A stretch of DNA of 7,116 bases from Campylobacteraceae bacterium. Its GTDB lineage: Bacteria; Campylobacterota; Campylobacteria; Campylobacterales; Sulfurovaceae. This document shows, piece by piece, positions 1 to 6,579 of this stretch (positions are counted from its first letter, which is position 1; every line of letters starts with the position of its first letter). A program made the translations under genes and the position numbers. The notes under the pieces were generated by a model that did no database searches, had not been told where the DNA came from, and was given only the letters and a program-made list of their open reading frames with translations. The stretch is from NCBI GenBank assembly GCA_027030605.1, contig JALVEV010000268.1, positions 1 to 7,116 of the forward strand, written 5' to 3'.

Positions 1-302
1 TGGGGATAGAGAGTGGATTGCCTATTGATATGGTCTATTATAACCAACAGGGTGATGGGGTCTTTTCTATCTTTGGTACGGTAGCAATGTTAAAAAATGC
101 ACCACACCCCAAAAATGCTAAACTCTTTATTGATTATCTGCTTACCAAAGAGACGGAACAGAGACTTATAGAGCTTAAAGCTGTGCAGTATGGGTTGATT
201 GATGGGGAGAAGATGCCTTATAGGAGTTGGAGCAAGAGACCATCTCTTTTGGTTGAGTCGCTTAGAGGGAGTGTAGAGATTATGAAAGGTATTTTTGAGT
301 AG
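1..302 (+). CDS. ABC transporter periplasmic solute-binding protein, C-terminal fragment (5' partial)
   Basis: The reading frame is open from the left edge through an in-frame TAG at 300-302, so this is the last ~99 residues of a gene whose start lies outside the window. The TTG at 18 is an internal leucine codon, not a start. The visible part has the typical end of a family-1 solute-binding protein of the Fe(III)/thiamine importer type. A beta-strand segment with GDGV is followed by a hydrophobic FGTVAML strand, then the APHPKNAKLFIDYLL helix (proteins of this group usually read 'aphpeaAk.fidfLLs') and a QRLIEL helix. Full-length members are about 320-350 aa, so roughly two thirds is missing, including most ligand residues. 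It should capture the substrate in the periplasm and deliver it to the permease encoded next, whose start overlaps this gene by 8 nt. Iron or another metal ion is likely from family resemblance, but the substrate cannot be read from this fragment. Confidence 0.85.
   Translation, partial: GIESGLPIDMVYYNQQGDGVFSIFGTVAMLKNAPHPKNAKLFIDYLLTKETEQRLIELKAVQYGLIDGEKMPYRSWSKRPSLLVESLRGSVEIMKGIFE
285..289 (+). promoter_or_regulatory. Ribosome binding site AAAGG supporting a TTG start
   Basis: AAAGG lies 5 nt upstream of the TTG at 295, inside the end of the solute-binding-protein gene. There is no ATG or GTG in a better position near the start of the permease frame. This motif is the main reason for accepting TTG as the permease start. 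Confidence 0.5.
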
Positions 303-1767
303 TTTTTTTAGATTTATATTTTTGGTAGTTATCTTCTCTCCACTACTTCTAAATCTCTATGATTTACTAATAGCTTTAGCTCAAAATAGTGGAGCATTGG
401 ACTATTTTTTTAGAGACTCTACATTAGCTCTAATCAAAAACTCTACTCTAATATCTTTTACAACAGCCACTATCTCTTGCCTACTGGGTGGAGTATTGGC
501 TACTCTCTTTTTTGCACTCTCAAAAGGGTTCAAAGAGTTTTATATTTTGTTGCTATTTGGCTTTTTTGCTATTGAGCCGATTATCTATCTGAGTGCATTT
601 CAAAAAAATATGCTCTTTGGTACTCTCTCTGTATTTTGGCAATCTGTAGTGAGTGTAAGTTTTTCTATGGTGGCTCTTTGTGGATTGATATTTATCTTTG
701 CACTCTCATTTATAAACCAAGAGAGTATCAGAGTTGCCTCGATGGTTGCTTCTAGGAGAGATATTTTTAGATTTATTGTTAAACCTCAACTTATTTTTAC
801 TGTTTTGTTGGCTTTTTTTATGGTTTTTATTTTGGTATTTACCCATTCAGAGGTCTCATCTATCTTGGGCTATAGAACTTACGCCGAAGATTTTTTGGCT
901 CAAATATCTCTAATGGACAATATTAATCAAACAGCCATTGCCAGTGTGCCGTTTTATATTTTGGCGATGGTTTTTTTGATAATCTTGGGGCTTTTTGCAA
1001 AGAGATATAAGATAAAGTTTTATATAAAAGAGCAGATAGATTTTCTCTTGCTCTCTTTTATAAATCAAAAAGTGGTTTTTACTCTTTTTGCTCTTTTGCT
1101 ACTTCTGTTTTTGTCTGTTGTGCTACTTTTGGGAATGCAGATAGATTTTTCACAATTTACTATGTTGATTGGAGATAACGAAGAGATACTCTTTAACTCT
1201 TTGCTGTTGGCTTTGGTGGTCTCTACTATAGCTGTTGTTTTTTCAGTGCTTATCTATAGAGTTATGCAGAGAGTTAAAGCTTTTATGGTTGTTGTTTTGC
1301 TCTTTTTAACGCTTTTGACACCTTCTGCTTTGATTGGGTTTGAGGTCATAAAAATAGTGCAGTTTTTCAATCTACATAGTGAGTTTAGCGATTATCTCTT
1401 TTTTGTTTTGAGTAGTAGTTTTAAATTGATTCCCTTGGGAGTTGGATTGGTGGCTGTTTTGTACCATAGAGATGTAGAAGATGAGAGTTTGAAGTTTTTT
1501 GCTATCTCTAAGGTGGATATTTTTATAAAGATAATACTACCTACCTATGCCTCTAGGTGGCTCTTTATGGTGGTGATACTTTGCATATTTGCCCTTAATG
1601 AGTTGTCTATCTCTATATTGTTGATTCCTATTGGGTTTGAGGTGATGATTATTAAGATATATAACCTTATGCACTATGGTGACTACTCTGCTGTTACTTT
1701 TTTGTCTTTGATGCAGATAGGTGTAATTGTGCTGTTTTTGATGATATTGAGGAGATTAAAGAGATGA
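295..1767 (+). CDS. ABC transporter permease, two-domain (12-TM) Fe(III)/thiamine-type
   Basis: This 490-residue inner-membrane protein is almost entirely hydrophobic. About twelve predicted helices fall into two halves of six (first helix ~5-25, second half from ~259), as in FbpB/ThiP-type permeases where two permease domains are fused. Each half carries the cytoplasmic EAA loop that docks on the ATPase, at ~143-164 (QESIRVASMVASRRD, then P164) and ~397-416 (ESLKFFAISKVD, then LP). In both loops the usual glycine of EAA---G is replaced (V151 and A403 by my alignment). The end of the second half (NELSISILLIPIGFEV, then a LMHYGDYS segment) resembles large permeases paired with iron-type solute-binding proteins. 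The start is TTG with an AAAGG site 5 nt upstream, overlapping the upstream gene by 8 nt. The stop overlaps the ATPase start as ATGA. Import is inferred from the neighbouring binding protein; the substrate is undetermined. Confidence 0.88.
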   Translation: MSSFFRFIFLVVIFSPLLLNLYDLLIALAQNSGALDYFFRDSTLALIKNSTLISFTTATISCLLGGVLATLFFALSKGFKEFYILLLFGFFAIEPIIYLSAFQKNMLFGTLSVFWQSVVSVSFSMVALCGLIFIFALSFINQESIRVASMVASRRDIFRFIVKPQLIFTVLLAFFMVFILVFTHSEVSSILGYRTYAEDFLAQISLMDNINQTAIASVPFYILAMVFLIILGLFAKRYKIKFYIKEQIDFLLLSFINQKVVFTLFALLLLLFLSVVLLLGMQIDFSQFTMLIGDNEEILFNSLLLALVVSTIAVVFSVLIYRVMQRVKAFMVVVLLFLTLLTPSALIGFEVIKIVQFFNLHSEFSDYLFFVLSSSFKLIPLGVGLVAVLYHRDVEDESLKFFAISKVDIFIKIILPTYASRWLFMVVILCIFALNELSISILLIPIGFEVMIIKIYNLMHYGDYSAVTFLSLMQIGVIVLFLMILRRLKR

Positions 1768-2468
1768 TGATACTAAAAGATGCTCTATTTCAAAGAGAGA
1801 ATGGATTTACCCTAAAGGTAGATAGATTACAGATAAAAGAGGGTAGCAAAACAGTTTTAATAGGAGCTTCAGGTTCAGGAAAGACTACACTGCTTAGAGT
1901 CTTGGCAGGGTTAGAAGAGAACTTTAAAGGAGAGTATAGCATAGATGGCAAGTTGCGAGGAGATTTAGGAGAACTAAAGAGTAGAGGGGTGATGTTTTTA
2001 TCACAAGAGCTTTTGCTTTGGGAACATCTAAGCGTCATTGAGCATATTAACTTTGTGCTAAATAGAGGAAAAAGCCTAAAAGAGAGCCAAGAGAGCAGAG
2101 ATTTTTTGGAGATGGTAGGGCTTATTTATAAAAAAGATAGTAAAATATCACAACTTTCAACAGGTGAAAGACAGCGATTGGGATTGGCAAGAGCATTAAG
2201 TGCAAAAGCAAAATATCTCTTTTTAGATGAGCCATTTTCCAATATTGATGTGGTTTTAGCTCATGAGTTAATAGAGGTTATAAAGAAGCGACAAAAGATA
2301 GATGGATTTGCATTGATTACCTCAACCCATCATCATTTGGGCTTTAGAGATGACAAGAGTCAAATTGTTATTTTAAATAGTGGAAAAATTATACAACAAG
2401 GAGTATGGAGTGAGATACAAAAAAATCCAGCAACAAAGTGGGTGGAGCAATGGGTAAGTTTAGTGTAG
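1764..2468 (+). CDS. ABC transporter ATP-binding protein
   Basis: This 234-residue nucleotide-binding subunit powers the preceding permease at the cytoplasmic face. All the core motifs are present: Walker A GASGSGKTT at 34-42, Q-loop Q81, signature LSTGERQR at 131-138, Walker B YLFLDEP at 151-157 with catalytic E156, D-loop SNID at 159-162, and an H-loop histidine at ~189 in TSTHHH. The signature is LSTGE rather than LSGGQ, a variation common in divergent subunits and compatible with activity. At 234 aa it is just the minimal ATPase domain, without the C-terminal regulatory (TOBE-like) extension found in the ~350-aa FbpC/PotA-type proteins. The first of two consecutive ATGs (1764) is chosen because AGGAG at 1750-1754 lies 9 nt upstream and the start forms the ATGA overlap with the permease. 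The next gene begins inside its last 19 nt. Confidence 0.94.
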   Translation: MMILKDALFQRENGFTLKVDRLQIKEGSKTVLIGASGSGKTTLLRVLAGLEENFKGEYSIDGKLRGDLGELKSRGVMFLSQELLLWEHLSVIEHINFVLNRGKSLKESQESRDFLEMVGLIYKKDSKISQLSTGERQRLGLARALSAKAKYLFLDEPFSNIDVVLAHELIEVIKKRQKIDGFALITSTHHHLGFRDDKSQIVILNSGKIIQQGVWSEIQKNPATKWVEQWVSLV

Positions 2469-2923
2469 TTATTGGCTTTTTGCTACTTTTTCAGAGTGCT
2501 ATTTATGCAAAAGATAATGTCTATAAGACCTACTATCCTTGGGAGAGTGACTCTGTGTTGGTTGCATGGGTAATCCATAAGTTTGTAGATTCCAATGCAA
2601 CATTTATCTCTGTAGATAAAAAAGCAGAGAAGATAGGTAAAAAAAACTCTATTAACAGCTCAAACTCCAAATTGAGACGAACAGCACGATTTACAGCTTT
2701 TGAGATGGCACTGAACTACTATAAAGTCAAAGAGAGTAAATGCACAGATGAGTTAAAGAGGGTTATTAGAGTTTTAGAGATGACTCCTTGGAAGAAGCAT
2801 GAGTATGAAGATATTTTAGCTTTTGAAGAGAAGTTTGTAACACTCTTTCCTAAAAAATTAGAAGATAATAACCTGACTAAATCTTTTGAATATCTTGATA
2901 ACTTTTGCAAGGATAAAAGGTGA
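2450..2923 (+). CDS. Exported protein with ChrB-like (Chrome_Resist-type) domain
   Basis: This is a 157-residue protein with an N-terminal signal peptide: a hydrophobic stretch at ~5-19 with likely cleavage after A20 (IYA/KD). The mature part resembles the C-terminal domain of the chromate-resistance protein ChrB. The segment ESDSVLVAWVIHKFVDSNATF (residues 32-52) matches that family's opening pattern 'D.vaSaWLI.RFIDp.A.f'. The segment RFTAFEMAL (80-88) sits where the family has 'RCTFE...', followed by a helical DELKRVIRVLE region. The family's HH and Cys before TFE are replaced here (RRTAR), so any metal or oxyanion chemistry would differ. Two cysteines (C98, C153) could pair. The start is ATG 2450, which begins directly at the signal peptide and has GGAG at 2444-2447, although the 2-nt spacing is short. 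An in-frame GTG at 2438 would add four residues but has no upstream ribosome site. It overlaps the ATPase gene by 19 nt. The domain assignment is by eye; function is unknown. Confidence 0.6.
   Translation: MGKFSVVIGFLLLFQSAIYAKDNVYKTYYPWESDSVLVAWVIHKFVDSNATFISVDKKAEKIGKKNSINSSNSKLRRTARFTAFEMALNYYKVKESKCTDELKRVIRVLEMTPWKKHEYEDILAFEEKFVTLFPKKLEDNNLTKSFEYLDNFCKDKR
2909..2913 (+). promoter_or_regulatory. Ribosome binding site AAGGA supporting a GTG start
   Basis: AAGGA sits 6 nt before the GTG at 2920, within the end of the preceding gene. It fixes the start of the beta-propeller gene at the GTGA overlap, and the signal peptide MKKVLFYLLF begins there. Confidence 0.6.
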
Positions 2924-3750
2924 AAAAGGTACTTTTTTATCTACTTTTTATAAGTTATCTATCGGCTAGTGAACTCTCTTTTATTGCTTTAGTAAAAGAT
3001 AGTTGGCAGATAGTTCACTGTAAAGAGCAAAAATGTGAAGTGATTAAGAGTAAACAGGAGCCGAGAACTTATGATTATGATTTTAGTAGTGGTGCTGTAA
3101 TATATGTTGCATCAGATAAAAGTGTGAGAACCATTATTGATGGTAACGAGAGCATTATATTGCAGAGTCAAAAAGATGCCTATACTCAACCTCTATTTAT
3201 AGAAAATGGTAAAAAAATCATGATAGTAAAACTAATCAATGGTAACAGTAAAAAGACAGAGATAATATCTATGAATCTGTTAGGCAAAAATCATAAACTA
3301 CTACACTATCAACACTCAACAGCACTAGAGCCATATAGCCAAGATGGCAAAGAGATATATTATGCCAATGTCTCATGTGTTGAGGGGTGTGGACATATTA
3401 TTCAAGAGATTTGGAAAAAAGATATAAGCTCAAATCAAGCAAAACAGATTACTCTGCTAAATGCAATATCTCATCAACCTACTATTGATAGTGAGGGTAA
3501 ATATCTATATTTTAGCTCAAATCAAAAAGGGAACTATCATATCTATAGAGCTTCTTTAGAGGACTCTTCTGTCAAACAGTTAACTTTTGGAAGAGTAACA
3601 GATGGATTTCCTATAGCCTCTAAAGGTGAACTCTTCTTTATTCGTAGAGAGAACAGTAGAGTTCAAATAATGAAACTAAACAGAGATTTAGAGTTAAAAA
3701 CTCTTTCATACAGTTATAAAAAAATTAGAAACTTAAAGGTAAAACAGTGA
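2920..3750 (+). CDS. Periplasmic TolB/PD40-like beta-propeller protein
   Basis: This 276-residue exported protein has a signal peptide (MKKVLFYLLFISYLSA, likely cleavage after A16). The rest is beta-strand-rich with WD40-like PD40/TolB repeats. The clearest repeat is residues 186-223, with QPTIDSEGKYLYFSS, then NYHIYRASLED and KQLTF at the end. Weaker copies are EPYSQDGKEIYYAN, ending in KQITLL, and PLFIENGKKIMIVK. It is shorter than TolB (~400-430 aa), lacks the TolB N-terminal domain, and has no tolQRA or pal neighbours, so it is not the Tol-Pal component. Mature cysteines fall in two close pairs, C34/C39 and C153/C157 (CVEGC), suggesting disulfides. GTG is the start, with AAGGA 6 nt upstream and a GTGA overlap with the ChrB-like gene; its own stop overlaps the next gene in the same way. 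A scaffolding or binding role beside the transporter is inference only. Confidence 0.75.
   Translation: MKKVLFYLLFISYLSASELSFIALVKDSWQIVHCKEQKCEVIKSKQEPRTYDYDFSSGAVIYVASDKSVRTIIDGNESIILQSQKDAYTQPLFIENGKKIMIVKLINGNSKKTEIISMNLLGKNHKLLHYQHSTALEPYSQDGKEIYYANVSCVEGCGHIIQEIWKKDISSNQAKQITLLNAISHQPTIDSEGKYLYFSSNQKGNYHIYRASLEDSSVKQLTFGRVTDGFPIASKGELFFIRRENSRVQIMKLNRDLELKTLSYSYKKIRNLKVKQ
3735..3739 (+). promoter_or_regulatory. Ribosome binding site AAAGG supporting a GTG start
   Basis: AAAGG lies 7 nt before the GTG at 3747 and decides the start of the FlgD-Ig-like gene. The signal peptide begins directly at this codon. Confidence 0.5.
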
Positions 3751-4808
3751 AAAAGATTATAGCATTAGTGCTTTTGGGTAGTCTTCTCTTTGCAGGAGAT
3801 ATTATTGAGATGATTCCTTATAAAAATAGTGAATTTGCACCAGCTTTAAAACAGAAATTTCCTATAGAGTTTGAGCTAAAAAGAGATGCAGAGGTAAAAA
3901 TTGACATCTATACACCCGATAGTAATCTTATTCGTTCACTCCATAGTAAAGGAGTCCTCAAAAAAGGTAAACATACTATAGAGTGGGATGGAAAAGATAG
4001 CAATGGCACAGTTGTTCCAGATGAAGCCTACAACATAGTTGTTAAAGCAGACAAAGAGATTTTGGACTTTAGAAAAACAGGTGGTGAGATAGTCAAAGAT
4101 TTACAAAGCCATGTAAATAGACAAGGACACATTAGCTACAAACTCTCTAAACCCTCTCGCGTACTTGTCCGTGTAGGAGTTGAAAACAGCTCAATGTTAA
4201 GAGTTATCTCAAACTGGATACCCAAAAACAGAGGTAAAGTCTTGCAAAGATGGAGCATGAGAGACAAAGACAATATTGTAGATATATCAAAACTCAAATA
4301 TGGAGTCTCTGTAAGTGCCTTTAGGTTAAGTGACTATGCAATAATTACAACAAATAACAAAACAGAAGATTATATAAGCTATTTTCAAAAAAATAGATTT
4401 AAATGCAACACACTCCCACAAGATAAACAACTCCTAAAAAGAGGAGACAAAGGCATATCTAAACACTTCTATGCTTGTAGAATAAAAGAGAGAGACCCTA
4501 GATTAGAACTAAAAATACCAAATGCCAAAAGAGATAAAAACGGTCTGCCTATTTTGAGTAATGGTAAAAGAACACTAATTAAAGTCAACATGAACCCTGA
4601 AGATGAAGCCATACTAGAGGCAGTAAAATATGAAGTAAGCTTCTTTGTAGATTTTAAATTTAGTTCAGAAGAGGAGTTAGGCTATATGCCTATAAGTTGG
4701 AACTTTAATCCTAATGGGCTTAAAAAGGGGAAGCATATTTTGACGGTTAATGTCTCTAGCTTTTCAGGACAAGTTGGTGTTAAGAGTTTGGAGTTTTTGG
4801 TAAAATAA
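3747..4808 (+). CDS. Exported protein with FlgD-type Ig-like domain
   Basis: This 353-residue protein has a short signal peptide (MKKIIALVLLGSLLFA, likely cleavage after A16). Residues ~38-100 form a recognisable FlgD-type Ig-like domain: a FPIEFELKRDAEVKIDIY strand pair, then KKGKHTIEWDGKDSNG and the closing DEAYNIVV strand. This fold occurs in the flagellar hook-cap protein but also in many unrelated exported proteins. A second, degenerate beta-sandwich of the same style seems to span ~127-205 (GHISYKLSKPSRVLVRV). The last ~70 residues end in another beta unit (GLKKGKHILTVNVSSFSG), repeating the KKGKH element of the first domain. C220 and C244 are the only cysteines and could pair. It is last in the operon, starting at GTG in a GTGA overlap. 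No flagellar genes are near and true FlgD has no signal peptide, so a flagellar role is unlikely. Specific function is unknown. Confidence 0.72.
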   Translation: MKKIIALVLLGSLLFAGDIIEMIPYKNSEFAPALKQKFPIEFELKRDAEVKIDIYTPDSNLIRSLHSKGVLKKGKHTIEWDGKDSNGTVVPDEAYNIVVKADKEILDFRKTGGEIVKDLQSHVNRQGHISYKLSKPSRVLVRVGVENSSMLRVISNWIPKNRGKVLQRWSMRDKDNIVDISKLKYGVSVSAFRLSDYAIITTNNKTEDYISYFQKNRFKCNTLPQDKQLLKRGDKGISKHFYACRIKERDPRLELKIPNAKRDKNGLPILSNGKRTLIKVNMNPEDEAILEAVKYEVSFFVDFKFSSEEELGYMPISWNFNPNGLKKGKHILTVNVSSFSGQVGVKSLEFLVK

Positions 4809-4827
4809 ATTCCCTCTAAAACTCAGT
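4809..4827 (+). other. 19-bp convergent intergenic junction
   Basis: This is the only space between the rightward six-gene operon and the leftward truA operon. It is AT-rich and has no GC-rich stem followed by a T-run on either strand. Transcripts from both sides probably run into each other's 3' ends, or are terminated by a signal I cannot see. Confidence 0.6.
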
Positions 4828-5550
4828 TTAATAAACAATCCGAGCCAAATAAAGCCCCTCAGGAGGAGCAAGTTTAGTACTATGTCTTGTGTGAAGATAA
4901 AGTTGCTCCTCCAACTCCAAAAGGCTTTTCTCTTGAGTAGCTACCTGCATAGCAAAAGCAATCATCATACGCACTTGTGAACGTAAAAAACCATTGGCTT
5001 CAAAGTAGATGAAGTGGTAGCCTTTGTGGTGTCTATAATAAGCCTTATAGATTTCACGAACATTAGTATGGGTGATGCTTCCTGTTTTGATGAAGTTTGA
5101 GAAGTCATGCTCTCCCTCGAAAGCTTTAAGTGCAAGTTCCAATTTTTGAGTATCAAAACTTGGAAAGTAAGAGATGTAGTTTTGTTCAAAAACAGAGGGT
5201 TGAGAGATTTTAAAAACGTAGCGATAGACTCTTTTTTTAGCTGAAAATCGTGAATGAAAATCCTCATCTACAAAGCAGAGATGTTTAAAGGATATATGTT
5301 TAAGTTTTCGGTTTAGAGCTGTTTTTAGTCTGTTTAAATCTTTCCAAAACTTTGGAACTTCAAAGTCTATCACTTGCCCTGTGGCATGGACCCCTGCATC
5401 GGTTCGTCCTGAACCTCTAATATCGTCATGAATACCTACCGAACGCAAAGCAGACTCAATCTCAGAGGTGATGGTCTGTTTGGTCGATTTCTGTTTTTGA
5501 AACCCTTTAAAATAGCTTCCATCGTAAGCAATAGTCGCTTTAACTCGCAT
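4828..5550 (-). CDS. truA: tRNA pseudouridine synthase A (TruA)
   Basis: TruA isomerises uridines 38-40 in the anticodon arm of many tRNAs to pseudouridine. At 240 residues the protein is of normal length for the family. The catalytic motif GRTDAGVHA is intact with the nucleophilic aspartate at D51. The N-terminal AYDGSYFKGFQ strand, the KRVYRYVF motif, the NGFLRSQVRMM helix near the C-terminus and the closing P-x-x-GLYLARIVY are all characteristic. The ATG at 5548-5550 directly abuts the TAG of the upstream LptF/G-like gene, with an AAGG ribosome site about 9 nt before it inside that gene. This implies translational coupling. It is the last gene of the leftward operon and faces the FlgD-Ig-like gene tail to tail. 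Confidence 0.97.
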   Translation of the reverse strand: MRVKATIAYDGSYFKGFQKQKSTKQTITSEIESALRSVGIHDDIRGSGRTDAGVHATGQVIDFEVPKFWKDLNRLKTALNRKLKHISFKHLCFVDEDFHSRFSAKKRVYRYVFKISQPSVFEQNYISYFPSFDTQKLELALKAFEGEHDFSNFIKTGSITHTNVREIYKAYYRHHKGYHFIYFEANGFLRSQVRMMIAFAMQVATQEKSLLELEEQLYLHTRHSTKLAPPEGLYLARIVY

Positions 5551-6579
5551 CTAAAAGAACCTTAGAACATTACGTTTAAAGAGCAGATAGCCAAGTATCA
5601 TAACGGTTGGAATAATGGCTATGGTGATTAGAGGTGTACCCTGTTTGTCAAGAACCGTTGCAATGGCATAGGGAACGATGGTAACTACAGCTAAGACAGG
5701 GTAGGCATAGTTTCGATTGTATCTTGGGTTTATAATGGCAAAAGAGGCGATATAGTAGAGTCCCATAATAGGAATGAAGCTTAAAAAGAAAAAGAAGAGT
5801 ATTTTTCGTTTTTTACGCTCACTTTTTGACAATCCTATCCAGTAGTCAATAATAGTGTTATAGGTAAATGCCTCTGAGTTTAAATTTTTAAATACTTTCA
5901 TTTTTCTGTAGTTAATCTCTTCTATTGAGTCATCAGAAAATGTATAGCCTGAGCCATTGTTTAGAGCTAGAGTAATAAGTGTTTTGTTTGTCTCAAAATT
6001 TGCATTTTTTGCAATAAAGAGCTGAGCTTTATTCTCTTGGTCTCGTTGGTAGATAACCACATCTTTTAAGTTTCTTCCATCTTTACTTTTTACATAGATG
6101 AAGAGATTGTCAAATTTTTGACCCAGTTTTGAGGGGTTGATATTGATTTGAGCTTGTGCTGTCTTTTCATACTGAAAGGCTTTAAACTGCTGTCGAGCTT
6201 TTGGCATAAGAGCTAAAGAGAGCATAAGTAAAATAACAGAGAAGAGAAAACCAATAAGTAGAAGTCGTTTCACAATTGAGTGAGCATTAACTCCTAAAGA
6301 GAAGAGGGCAATGAGTTCATTGTCTGTGGAGAGACGCAGTAGGGTAATGGCTGTGGCAACTAAAAAAGAGACGGGTAAAATGTAGAAGAGAATTTCAGGT
6401 AGATGGTAGGAAAAAATCTGAATAAGCTCTAGAAAATTTACCTGAATTGAGGCTGTTAAAGTCGAAATTTTAATAATAAAAACAAGTGAACCTATAAAGA
6501 AGAGAGGTAAAAATATAGTCAAAAATGAACTGGTAAAGTTCTTCGATAGATAGGTTGAGATGTTTACTGTTTTAGCCAT
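5551..6579 (-). CDS. LptF/LptG-family (YjgP/YjgQ) lipopolysaccharide-export permease
   Basis: This 342-residue inner-membrane protein has the LptF/G layout. Three N-terminal helices (~17-38, ~58-81, ~104-126) are followed by a soluble, beta-rich periplasmic region (~130-250, the jelly-roll that passes LPS on to LptC) and three C-terminal helices (~260-284, ~293-310, ~315-334). The cytoplasmic segment NELIALFSLGV (~87-97) matches the family's coupling-helix pattern that contacts the ATPase LptB. In LPS-producing bacteria two such permeases pair with LptB to extract LPS from the inner membrane. Which of LptF or LptG this is cannot be settled by eye, though the position before truA corresponds to C. 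jejuni Cj0826. The ATG at 6577-6579 lies inside the end of the prepilin peptidase gene (8-nt overlap). The ribosome site is weak (GTGGA about 12 nt upstream), consistent with coupling. No lptA, lptB or lptC is in the window. Confidence 0.92.
   Translation of the reverse strand: MAKTVNISTYLSKNFTSSFLTIFLPLFFIGSLVFIIKISTLTASIQVNFLELIQIFSYHLPEILFYILPVSFLVATAITLLRLSTDNELIALFSLGVNAHSIVKRLLLIGFLFSVILLMLSLALMPKARQQFKAFQYEKTAQAQININPSKLGQKFDNLFIYVKSKDGRNLKDVVIYQRDQENKAQLFIAKNANFETNKTLITLALNNGSGYTFSDDSIEEINYRKMKVFKNLNSEAFTYNTIIDYWIGLSKSERKKRKILFFFFLSFIPIMGLYYIASFAIINPRYNRNYAYPVLAVVTIVPYAIATVLDKQGTPLITIAIIPTVMILGYLLFKRNVLRFF

Noticed and set aside
303..309. Run of seven T near the start of the permease gene as a possible phase-variable tract
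   Set aside because: Seven T is unremarkable in such an AT-rich, phenylalanine-rich membrane gene. Known phase-variable tracts in this group are usually longer and often G/C runs.
1790..2038. Open frame on the - strand inside the ATPase gene
   Set aside because: It lies wholly opposite the Walker A and Q-loop region of a clear ABC ATPase, and its translation is low-complexity with no family resemblance.
2719..2910. Open frame on the - strand inside the ChrB-like gene
   Set aside because: It is 63 residues, antisense to a gene with a signal peptide and operon coupling, and has no recognisable features.
2920..3750. Annotation as TolB of the Tol-Pal system
   Set aside because: The N-terminal TolB domain is missing, the length is too short, and tolQ, tolR, tolA and pal are not adjacent.
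3747..4808. Annotation as flagellar hook-cap protein FlgD
   Set aside because: The protein has a Sec signal peptide, lacks the FlgD N-terminal region, and is surrounded by transporter rather than flagellar genes.
4791..4824. Inverted repeat GAGTTTT / AAAACTC flanking the end of the FlgD-Ig-like gene
   Set aside because: It is a 7-bp, AT-rich stem with a 20-nt loop, partly inside the coding sequence and with no following T-run, so it is too weak to call a terminator.
4965..5267. Second - strand frame inside truA
   Set aside because: It is a shifted frame within the well-conserved truA coding sequence, with no domain signal of its own.
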